Positions 8,384-16,328 of a stretch of DNA of 64,000 nt are shown in pieces. The stretch spans positions 7,899 to 71,898 of the forward strand of contig CAZVRW010000010.1 in NCBI GenBank assembly GCA_964630265.1. The letters are read 5' to 3'. The DNA comes from CAZBWP01 sp964630265 (GTDB lineage: Bacteria > Pseudomonadota > Alphaproteobacteria > Rhodospirillales > Defluviicoccaceae). A program made the position numbers and the translations under genes. The notes below the pieces were generated by a model. The model was not told the origin of the DNA, did no database searches, and saw only the letters and a program-made list of their open reading frames with translations. Position 1 is the first letter of the stretch, and each line of letters opens with the position of its first letter.

Positions 8384-9369
8384 CCGCCATGGGCATGCGC
8401 ACGATCGGCCTGCGCGGCTGGGGCACCGCCCTGGCCCTGGCGCTCCTGGCCCACATCGCCTTGGCGATGACCGTCACGCCGCCGCACCCGAGGCAGGGCC
8501 CGTTGGGTGATGGCGACGATGGCCTGCAGGTCGGATTGGCGGCGGGACCCACCGGCGCCACGACGGCCGAAGGCGACGGCCCGGCGAGCGCCGACACTTT
8601 CCCGGCCGAGCCGCAGCCCGTGATGGCGGAGGCGGCACCCGAATTTGAAGCGGCGGAGGCGCCGCGGGAACCGGAAGCGGCGGAGGCGCCGCAGGACGAG
8701 GCGCTCCCGACCGATCCCCCGGCCGAGGCGCTCCCGACCCATCCGCAAACCGACACCGTGGCCGAGGAGGCACCGCCCGTTGCGGTGACGGACGCACCGG
8801 ACCGAGGGCCGATCCGCGAATGGCTCAGCGTGGCTCCGCCGCTGCGGAAGCCGGCGGCGCCGAGCCGCGCCGCCGCCAGCAAGCCCCCGGTCAAGGCCGT
8901 GACGCCAGCGCGGGTGAACAGCGTGGCCGCGGCACCACCGCGAAAAATCGACACCGCGGCGCCGCCGCGAACCACCGGCGCCGCGGCGCCGCCGCGAACC
9001 ACTGAAGCAGGGGCGCCGCCGGCTAACCAAGCGTCACTGTCCCCCCCCATGCAGGGCGACGGCGCGGCGGGGGCCGCCCGTCCATCCGCCGGACCGCGCT
9101 ATCGTCTGGGCGCGCCGGGCAATCCGCCGCCACGGTATCCCGAAACGGCGCGTCGGCGGGGCCAGGAAGGCCAAGTGCTCCTCGCGGTGCAGGTCGCGGG
9201 CGACGGCACGGTGCTGGATGTCGCGGTCGACCGCAGCAGCGGCCACCCTGCGCTGGACGATGCCGCCCGCGCCGCCGTCCGCCGCTGGCGGTTTCAGCCG
9301 GCCGGCGGCCCGGGCCGGCAGCAGACTGCGCGCCTCCACGTGCCCATCACCTTCCGGCTGACGAATTAG
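8380..9369 (+). CDS. tonB: TonB energy-transducing protein
   Basis: A 329-aa TonB. One N-terminal transmembrane helix (GTALALALLAHIALAMTV), a long low-complexity periplasmic spacer rich in Pro, Ala and Glu (residues about 40-225, with repeated EAAEAP and AAPPRT units), and a C-terminal TonB domain: NPPPRYPETARRRGQEGQVLL, VDRSSGHPALDDAARAAVRRWRF. It transmits the ExbB/ExbD motor's energy to the receptor at 2082. GTG start overlapping the second ExbD. The spacer repeats at DNA level (about 8640-9020) suggest slippage-prone growth. Confidence 0.9.
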   Translation: MTAMGMRTIGLRGWGTALALALLAHIALAMTVTPPHPRQGPLGDGDDGLQVGLAAGPTGATTAEGDGPASADTFPAEPQPVMAEAAPEFEAAEAPREPEAAEAPQDEALPTDPPAEALPTHPQTDTVAEEAPPVAVTDAPDRGPIREWLSVAPPLRKPAAPSRAAASKPPVKAVTPARVNSVAAAPPRKIDTAAPPRTTGAAAPPRTTEAGAPPANQASLSPPMQGDGAAGAARPSAGPRYRLGAPGNPPPRYPETARRRGQEGQVLLAVQVAGDGTVLDVAVDRSSGHPALDDAARAAVRRWRFQPAGGPGRQQTARLHVPITFRLTN

Positions 9370-10070
9370 CGGCGCTGGCCGACGAGGCCGTTGTCGGCGA
9401 TCGTCATCAGGAACGACGGGGCGCGCCTGCGGTCGTCCTCGCCTTCGCCACCATAGGCCTCGAGACGGGAAACGATGCGCGGCTCGGCGATCGGCACGCC
9501 GGTCTCGTGCCAATCGAGCAGTAGCGCCGGGAAGCTGGCGCGCCGGAACCGTTCCGACGGCCACTTGAAGGCGTTGAACGTGACCGCGCCGTCGATGCAG
9601 GCGACGCCGATCCAGAAGAAGTCGAGATCGCGGAGGTCGGTGCCCACCGGTCGCGCGCCGAAGAAGCCGCTGTCGACCAGCGCCGCCTCGAGCGTCGCGA
9701 TGTCGTCCCAGGACAACAGCGCCTCGACGATGGTGCCGCGCCCCGGGGCGAAGATGTCGCCGAGCCCGTCGACCACGATGCGGGAGATGTCGGTCGGGCC
9801 GATCACCCAGCTGGTCAGGCGGAAGACGCCGTCGGCGACGTCGTCGGCGACGATGTCGTACGTCCGCACCTGCCGCTGGTAGAAGCCATTGTAGACAAAG
9901 CGGAAGCTCGGCGGCGCACCGGGGACGCAGGCGGCGCGGAGGTCGTCGCCATTGACGTAGCTGAACCAGGTGAACTTGCGGATCACCGGGTTAGTGTTGA
10001 TACCCCCCGTGTGGGTACAGGCGGCAAGGCCCAGCATCGCGAGCAACCCGAGGACAGCGACGGCGCGCAT
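9366..10070 (-). CDS. Hypothetical lipoprotein
   Basis: I do not recognise the family. The ATG at 10070 gives 234 aa beginning MRAVAVLGLLAMLGLAAC, a short lipoprotein signal with lipobox LAAC and a mature N-terminal Cys at about residue 18. A GTG at 10094 would add eight residues and is possible. The mature part is soluble, has no obvious motif or repeat and ends NGLVGQRR. It is convergent with tonB, sharing 4 bases, and shows no functional link to it. Likely a membrane-anchored envelope protein. Confidence 0.65.
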   Translation of the reverse strand: MRAVAVLGLLAMLGLAACTHTGGINTNPVIRKFTWFSYVNGDDLRAACVPGAPPSFRFVYNGFYQRQVRTYDIVADDVADGVFRLTSWVIGPTDISRIVVDGLGDIFAPGRGTIVEALLSWDDIATLEAALVDSGFFGARPVGTDLRDLDFFWIGVACIDGAVTFNAFKWPSERFRRASFPALLLDWHETGVPIAEPRIVSRLEAYGGEGEDDRRRAPSFLMTIADNGLVGQRR

Positions 10071-10215
10071 GGTCGAAGTATGCGCGACCGGCACGGCGGC
10101 GACAACCGGGCCGCTCAGAGCCTGTGAACCAATCGAGGTTGCGAAAAAACGCCCTTTGAAAACACGAGGAAAATTCCGGCGATAACGGGCCTCGCGGGCA
10201 CTCTTTCACAACCTC

Positions 10216-13200
10216 TCAGGCGGCGACCGCCGTCGCCACCTTGGCCAGCTCGGACAGCAGATGGCGGACGCCGAGCAGCCGCTTCGCCGGAACCTCCCAA
10301 TCGCGGCGATAGACGAGGCGGTGGTCCGGCCGCAGCTTCGCCGTCACCGAATTGCGGCCGATAAAGGCGACCAGCCCGGCGGGGTTGGCGAACTGGTTGT
10401 CACGGAAGGCGACGACGGCCCCCTTCGGACCGGCGTCCACCTTGTCGACACCGGCGATCCGGCAGAGCTGCTTGATGGCGACGACCTGCAGCAGGTTCTC
10501 CACCTCGGCCGGCAGCGGACCGAAGCGGTCGACCAGCTCGGCGGCGAAAGCGTCGATATCACCCGGCGTCATCAGGTCGGCGAGACGGCGATAGAGGCCG
10601 AGGCGGACGCCCAAGTCGGGGACGTAGGCCTCGGGGATGAGCACGCTCAAGCCCAGCGCGATCTGCGGGCTCCAGGTCTCGGCTTCGGCATGGTCGACGC
10701 CGCGGGCCTCGGCGACCGCTTCCTCCAGCATCCGCTGATAGAGCTCGATCCCGACCTCGCGGATGTGACCGGACTGTTCCTCGCCGAGCAAATTACCGGC
10801 GCCGCGGATGTCCAGGTCGTGGCTGGCCAGCGTGAACCCGGCGCCGAGGCTGTCGAGAGCCTGCATGACGTCGAGCCGCTTCCGCGCCGCCGGCGTCACC
10901 GATTTCTTCGGCGGCAGCGTGAGATAGGCATAGGCGCGCACCTTCGAGCGGCCGACGCGGCCGCGCAGCTGATAGAGCTGGGCCAAGCCGAACATGTCGG
11001 CGCGATGGATGACGATAGTGTTGACCGCCGGCAAGTCGAGGCCGGACTCGACGATGTTGGTGGACAACAGAACGTCGTAGGTGCCCTCGTAGAAGGCGCT
11101 GACCGCAGCCTCCAGGTCGCGGGGCGCCAACCGGCCATGGGCGCGGATGATCTTGACCTCGGGCACCAGCGCCGCCAGCCGCTCCGCCACCTCGTCCAGG
11201 TCCTCGATGCGCGGACAGACATAGAAGGTCTGACCGCCACGGTAGCGTTCGCGCATGATCGCCTCGCGAATCACCACGGGATCGAACGGCAGGACGAAAG
11301 TGCGCACCGCCAGCCGGTCCACCGGCGGGGTCGCGATCAGGCTCATCTCCCGCACCCCGGACAGCGCCATCTGCAGGGTGCGCGGGATCGGCGTCGCCGT
11401 CAGCGTCAGCACGTGGACGTCGGCCTTCAGCTTCTTCAGCGCCTCCTTGTGGGCGACGCCAAAGTGCTGCTCCTCGTCGATCACCAGAAGCCCGAGATCG
11501 CGGAAGCGGATCGACTTGCTGAGCAGCGCGTGGGTGCCGATGACGACGTCGATGGTCCCGTCGGCGAGACCGGCCTTGACCGCCTTGGCGTCCTTGGCGG
11601 AGATCAGCCGGGAGAGCTGGGCGATGCGGACGGGATAGCCGGCAAAGCGCTTGTTGAAGGTCTCGAAGTGCTGGCGGCAGAGTAGGGTCGTCGGCACCAC
11701 CACGGCCACCTGATGGCCGCCCATCGCCGCCAGGAATGCGGCGCGCAGAGCGACCTCGGTCTTGCCGAAGCCGACATCGCCGCAGACCAGCCGGTCGGCG
11801 GCGCGGCCGGTCATCAGATCGCCGATGGCGTCCTCGATGGCGCGGGCCTGATCGTCGGTCTCGGTGAACGGGAATCGGGCGCAAAACTCATCGAACACCG
11901 CTTCGGGCGCCTCGATCACCGGCGCCGCCCTTAGCGATCGCGCGGCGGCGAGCTTGATCAGTTCCTGGGCCATGTCGCGGATGCGCCGCTTCAGCTTGGC
12001 CTTGCGCGCCTGCCAGCTGGCGGCGCCAAGCCGGTCGAGTTGCACGCCCGCCGTCTCCGAGCCGAAGCGGCTGATCATCTCGATGTTCTCGACGGGCAGG
12101 TACAGCTTATCGCCGCCGGCGTAGAGAAGACGCAGGCAGTCGTGGGCGGCGCCGGCGGCGTGGATCGCCTCCAGGCCCTCGTAGCGGCCGATGCCGTGAT
12201 CGGCGTGGACGACCAGATCGCCCTCGCTGAGCGTCGTCGCCTCGGTGATGACATTCTCCGGCCGCTTACGCTTGGCCGTTCGCCGCACCAGTCGATCGCC
12301 GAGAATGTCCTGCTCGGTGATCACGGCGTGGTCGGGCGCGACGTATCCGCGCTCCAATTCCAGGACCACCAGCGCCGCCGTGCCCGCGCCGAGCGCCGCC
12401 GCCTCGGTCCAGGTGTCGGCCGCCTGGAGCCCGCGGAGGCCATGATCGGTGAGGATCGAGGTCAGCCGGGCACGCGAGCCGGGCGACACCGCGGCGATGA
12501 CCACCCGGCGCTTGCGGCGTCGTTGCTGATCGATCCGCTCGGCGAGCGCGTCGAAGACGTTGACGTCACCACGGCCGCGCGCGCCGGCGAAATCGAGGCC
12601 GGGTCGGCCGCCGGCGTCGGCGCCGTCGTCGCCCTCCGGCGCGGCATAGGCACTGAACGCTCCCACCGGCCGCGCGCCGAGCCGCTCGGTCCAGGCGTCC
12701 TGGTCGAGAAACAGCGTCTCCGGCGGCACCGGTCGGTACGGCGGACCACCCCCGGCGCCGCCCGGCACGTCGCGGCGGGCGGCATAGTAGTCGGCGACCA
12801 GATCGAGACGCGCCTCGATGGCCGCCTCAGCCTGGTCGTCGAGGACGACGACGGCCTCGCCGGCATAGTCGAACACCGTCTCCAGCCCGTCGTGGAACAG
12901 CGGCAGCCAGTGTTCAATGCCGAAGTGGCGGCGACCTTGCGAGACCGCGGCGTAGAGCGGGTCCTCATCGGTGACGGCCCCGAACAGCGCACGGTAGCCT
13001 GAGCGGAACCGGGCGATGGCCTCGGGCGTGAGGGTCACCTCGCTCACCGGCTTCAGGATCACCTCGGCCACCGGATCGGTGGAGCGCTGGCTTGCGGCAT
13101 CGAAGGCGCGGATGGATTCCAGGTCGACGTCGAAGAAATCGAGCCGGCGCGGCTCCTCGCAGCCGGGCGGGAAAACATCGACGATGCCGCCGCGCGCCGC

Positions 13201-13686
13201 GAATTCGCCCGGCTCCAACACCGTCTCGGAGCGCACGTAGCCGGAGCGTTCAAGAAAGCCGAAGAGATCGTCCCGGTCGATGCGGTCGCCGGGGCGGAGC
13301 GTGCGCACGGCATCGGTGAAGGCACGCCGCGGCGGCACCCGCTGCAGGGCGGCCGAGACGGTGGTCAACACGACGCGGGGGCCGTCGTCCGCCGCCGCCA
13401 GCCGGGTCAGTCCGTCGATGCGCTGGCTGACCACGTCGGACCGGGGCGAGACCCGATCGTAGGGCAGGCAGTCCCACGCCGGCAGCACCAGCCGGTCCAG
13501 ATCCGGCGCGAAGAACGCGAGGGCGCCCTCCGTGGTGGCGAGGCGCTCGGCATCGCGGGCGACGAACAACACCGTTCGTCGGAGTGCCGACGCGATCGTC
13601 GCCAGCACCTCCGCGTCATAGCCGGCGGGCGCGCCGGCGATGCGGACGCGGCCGGGGACGCGCAAACGGTCAATGAACGTGTTCAA
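10216..13686 (-). CDS. mfd: Transcription-repair coupling factor Mfd
   Basis: A 1156-aa superfamily 2 translocase that removes RNA polymerase stalled at DNA lesions and recruits UvrA. The N-terminal UvrB-like module carries LPAWDCLPYDRVSPRSDVV. The CarD-like RNA-polymerase-interacting domain is near residue 480 (EGDLVVHADHGIGRYEGL). The RecG-like motor has Walker A VCGDVGFGKTEVALRAAF, the DEEQ box VIDEEQHFGV, LTATPIPRTLQMAL and the TRG region RGAGNLLGEEQSGHI. The C-terminal autoinhibitory D7 domain is present. Length is normal for the family. The start is a TTG (MNTFIDRL) without a strong ribosome-binding site. It lies directly after sdhE on the same strand. Confidence 0.96.
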   Translation of the reverse strand: MNTFIDRLRVPGRVRIAGAPAGYDAEVLATIASALRRTVLFVARDAERLATTEGALAFFAPDLDRLVLPAWDCLPYDRVSPRSDVVSQRIDGLTRLAAADDGPRVVLTTVSAALQRVPPRRAFTDAVRTLRPGDRIDRDDLFGFLERSGYVRSETVLEPGEFAARGGIVDVFPPGCEEPRRLDFFDVDLESIRAFDAASQRSTDPVAEVILKPVSEVTLTPEAIARFRSGYRALFGAVTDEDPLYAAVSQGRRHFGIEHWLPLFHDGLETVFDYAGEAVVVLDDQAEAAIEARLDLVADYYAARRDVPGGAGGGPPYRPVPPETLFLDQDAWTERLGARPVGAFSAYAAPEGDDGADAGGRPGLDFAGARGRGDVNVFDALAERIDQQRRRKRRVVIAAVSPGSRARLTSILTDHGLRGLQAADTWTEAAALGAGTAALVVLELERGYVAPDHAVITEQDILGDRLVRRTAKRKRPENVITEATTLSEGDLVVHADHGIGRYEGLEAIHAAGAAHDCLRLLYAGGDKLYLPVENIEMISRFGSETAGVQLDRLGAASWQARKAKLKRRIRDMAQELIKLAAARSLRAAPVIEAPEAVFDEFCARFPFTETDDQARAIEDAIGDLMTGRAADRLVCGDVGFGKTEVALRAAFLAAMGGHQVAVVVPTTLLCRQHFETFNKRFAGYPVRIAQLSRLISAKDAKAVKAGLADGTIDVVIGTHALLSKSIRFRDLGLLVIDEEQHFGVAHKEALKKLKADVHVLTLTATPIPRTLQMALSGVREMSLIATPPVDRLAVRTFVLPFDPVVIREAIMRERYRGGQTFYVCPRIEDLDEVAERLAALVPEVKIIRAHGRLAPRDLEAAVSAFYEGTYDVLLSTNIVESGLDLPAVNTIVIHRADMFGLAQLYQLRGRVGRSKVRAYAYLTLPPKKSVTPAARKRLDVMQALDSLGAGFTLASHDLDIRGAGNLLGEEQSGHIREVGIELYQRMLEEAVAEARGVDHAEAETWSPQIALGLSVLIPEAYVPDLGVRLGLYRRLADLMTPGDIDAFAAELVDRFGPLPAEVENLLQVVAIKQLCRIAGVDKVDAGPKGAVVAFRDNQFANPAGLVAFIGRNSVTAKLRPDHRLVYRRDWEVPAKRLLGVRHLLSELAKVATAVAA

Positions 13687-13726
13687 GGACGGACCGGACG
13701 ACGGGGAGGAGTGGGACGGGCACGCC

Positions 13727-14041
13727 TTATTGGACGTAGCGGAAGGCCTGCAGCCTCTGCATCAGCGGATGCTGCCAAGCGTCGGGCACCGGCTCCTTGC
13801 CGGTGATCCAATTGTAGAGATCGATGTCGTTGTTGTCGCCGAGCAGCGTTTCCAGGAAGATGACGTCGGCATCGGAGAGCTCGGGCAGGTGCCGATCGGC
13901 GAACGCGCCGAACAGCAGATCGTTCTCCTTCATGCCGGTATGGTGACAACGGAAGCGCACACGCTTCCGGCGGTTTTCCATGTCAGTTGCAGCGTCGTCA
14001 AGCCCGGCGGGGGTGGCGGCAGGATCGGTCTCGGCGGTCAT
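13727..14041 (-). CDS. sdhE: FAD assembly factor SdhE (DUF339)
   Basis: A 104-aa small helical protein that promotes covalent flavin attachment to succinate dehydrogenase subunit A. The core MENRRKRVRFRCHHTGMKENDLLFG, ADRHLPELSDADVIFLETLLG and DNDIDLYNWITG are typical alphaproteobacterial SdhE features. The family's RGxxE motif reads TGMKE here: Gly and Glu are kept, Arg is Thr. A less conserved 20-residue N-terminal extension precedes the internal Met at residue 21, which could be the real start. It sits between recG (divergent) and mfd, a common alphaproteobacterial order. Confidence 0.88.
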   Translation of the reverse strand: MTAETDPAATPAGLDDAATDMENRRKRVRFRCHHTGMKENDLLFGAFADRHLPELSDADVIFLETLLGDNNDIDLYNWITGKEPVPDAWQHPLMQRLQAFRYVQ

Positions 14042-14109
14042 CGCGCTCCTCCTCGTTGAACTCCGCGATATAGTCGCGGGTATCGGATCTGTCAGCAGCC
14101 GTCTCCATC

Positions 14110-16191
14110 ATGCGTCCAGAAGTGCTCTATCCGCTGTTCGCGCCGTTGCGCTCGCTCCCGGGCGTCGGCCCGAAACTGGCGCCCGTCCTGGAGAAGCTGA
14201 CCGGCAGCCACGTCGTCGATCTGCTTTGGCATCTGCCGTCGGGGCTGATCGACCGGCGCTACGCACCGACCGTGGCGGCGGCCGAACCCGGCCGGGTGGC
14301 GACGCTCTCGGTCCATGTCGATGCGCACCAGCCGCCGCCGCGGCCACGCTTTCCCTACAAGGTGATCTGTTCGGATGCCACCGGCTTCCTGACGCTGGTC
14401 TACTTCAACGCCCGACCCGACTATCTCACCGGCCTGCTGCCGCCGGGGACGGAGCGCGTGGTCAGCGGCATGCTCGACCGCTTCGACGACGAGTTGCAGA
14501 TGACCCACCCCGACCACGTGGTGGCGCCCGAGGTGATGGACACGGTGCTCGGCGTCGAGCCCGTGTATCCGTTGACCGCAGGGCTGTCGCCCAAGGTCCT
14601 GGGCCGGCTGATCCGCGCCGCCCTGGAGCGGGCGCCGGATCTGGCGGAATGGCAGGATCCGAGCCTCCTGCAGCGCCACGGCTGGCCGGCTTGGCGGCCG
14701 GCGTTGCGCGCGGCGCACGCGCCAGAGACTGCCGAGGATCTGGCACCGACGGCGCCGGCGCGCGGCCGCCTCGCCTACGACGAGTTGCTGGCCAATCAGC
14801 TGGCGCTCGCCCTCGTCCGCCGCCGTATCCGCCGACTGCCCGGCCGCCGACTCGTGGGTGACCGGCGGCTAAGCCAGCGGGTGCTCGCGGCGCTTCCCTT
14901 CGCGCTTACCGGCGCCCAGAGCCGGGCGCTCGCCGACATCACCGCGGATATGGCCGGCGATGGCCGCATGCTGCGTCTGCTGCAGGGCGACGTCGGCAGC
15001 GGCAAGACGGTGGTGGCGCTGCTTGCCGTGCTGACGGCGGTGGAGGCCGGCGCCCAGGCGGCGCTGATGGCACCGACGGAGATCCTCGCCCGCCAGCACC
15101 TGGCCACCATCGCGCCGCTCGCCGCGCATGCCGACATCGACGTCGGGCTGCTGACCGGGCGTGACAAGGGCAAGGTCCGCCAGCGCACCTTGGAACGCTT
15201 GGCCGACGGCGGCCTGCCGCTGGTCGTCGGCACCCACGCCCTGTTCCAAGAGGCGGTGGCGTTTCGCGACCTCGGACTCGCGGTGATCGACGAGCAACAC
15301 CGCTTCGGCGTGCACCAGCGCCTCGACCTCGCCGGTAAGGGTCGCGGCGTCGACGTGCTGGTGATGACGGCGACGCCGATTCCGCGCACCCTGATGCTCA
15401 CCGCCTATGGCGACATGGAGGAGTCCCGGCTTACCGAGAAGCCGCCGGGCCGACGGCCGGTGGATACCCGCACGCTCTCCCTCGATCGCCTCGACGAGGT
15501 GGTGGCCGCCGTCGGCCGCACGCTCGCCGCCGGCAACAAGGTGTTCTGGGTCTGCCCGCTGGTGGAGGAGTCCGAGGCCAGCGATCTCGCCGCCGCGGAG
15601 GAGCGCTTCGCCCGCCTGAAGACGGTGTTCGGAGGGCGCGCCGGACTGGTGCACGGCCGCATGAAGGGGGCGGAGAAAGACGCGGTCATGGCCGCGTTCA
15701 AGGACGGCGGCATCGACCTGTTGGTGGCGACGACAGTGATCGAGGTGGGCGTCGATATCGCCGCGGCGACGGTGATGGTGATCGAGCACGCCGAACGCTT
15801 CGGTCTCGCCCAGTTGCACCAGCTGCGCGGCCGCGTCGGTCGCGGCGACCGGCCGTCGGCCTGCCTGCTGCTGTACGCGCCACCGCTCACCGCGCCGGCA
15901 CGCGCCCGGCTTGCGGTGATGCGCGAGACCGACGACGGTTTCCGCATCGCCGAGGAGGACCTGAAGCTGCGCGGCGCCGGCGAACTGCTCGGCACGAAAC
16001 AGAGCGGCCTGCCCGCCTTCCGCCTCGCCGATCTGCATGACCACGCCGATCTGCTCGCTGTCGCCCGCGATGACGCCCGGCTGATCCTGGAGCGCGATCC
16101 GGAGATGGAGAGCGACCGTGGCCAGGCGCTGCGCACCCTGCTTTATCTGTTCGAGCGCGACGGCGCGGTCCGCTATCTGCGGAGCGGCTGA
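14110..16191 (+). CDS. recG: ATP-dependent DNA helicase RecG
   Basis: A 693-aa helicase that regresses stalled replication forks and processes branched DNA. The N-terminal wedge (OB-fold) domain holds SLPGVGPKLAPVLEKLTG and LLWHLPSGLIDRR. The motor has Walker A LLQGDVGSGKTVVALLAV, the DEQH box VIDEQHRFGVHQRL, MTATPIPRTLMLTAYGDME and HQLRGRVGRGD. The C-terminal TRG-like hook includes LKLRGAGELLGTKQSGLPAFRLADL. The length is normal. It is divergent from sdhE with about 70 bases between starts, so the promoters of both must lie in 14042-14109. Confidence 0.96.
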   Translation: MRPEVLYPLFAPLRSLPGVGPKLAPVLEKLTGSHVVDLLWHLPSGLIDRRYAPTVAAAEPGRVATLSVHVDAHQPPPRPRFPYKVICSDATGFLTLVYFNARPDYLTGLLPPGTERVVSGMLDRFDDELQMTHPDHVVAPEVMDTVLGVEPVYPLTAGLSPKVLGRLIRAALERAPDLAEWQDPSLLQRHGWPAWRPALRAAHAPETAEDLAPTAPARGRLAYDELLANQLALALVRRRIRRLPGRRLVGDRRLSQRVLAALPFALTGAQSRALADITADMAGDGRMLRLLQGDVGSGKTVVALLAVLTAVEAGAQAALMAPTEILARQHLATIAPLAAHADIDVGLLTGRDKGKVRQRTLERLADGGLPLVVGTHALFQEAVAFRDLGLAVIDEQHRFGVHQRLDLAGKGRGVDVLVMTATPIPRTLMLTAYGDMEESRLTEKPPGRRPVDTRTLSLDRLDEVVAAVGRTLAAGNKVFWVCPLVEESEASDLAAAEERFARLKTVFGGRAGLVHGRMKGAEKDAVMAAFKDGGIDLLVATTVIEVGVDIAAATVMVIEHAERFGLAQLHQLRGRVGRGDRPSACLLLYAPPLTAPARARLAVMRETDDGFRIAEEDLKLRGAGELLGTKQSGLPAFRLADLHDHADLLAVARDDARLILERDPEMESDRGQALRTLLYLFERDGAVRYLRSG

Positions 16192-16328
16192 GCCGCCCGC
16201 CGCCCTGTCCCCGCAGCAACGCCGCTGTCACCGTGGCGCCCTCCATGTTATGACGGTTTTGGGGAAACTCGACCGGGTTGGTGGAAGCTCGACCGGGCGG
16301 CAAGCCCGGTCGCGGGAGATCGCCGTCC

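Noticed and set aside
12040..13002. Plus-strand 320-codon frame inside mfd.
   Set aside because: Mfd is unambiguous on the other strand and the frame has no recognisable motif.
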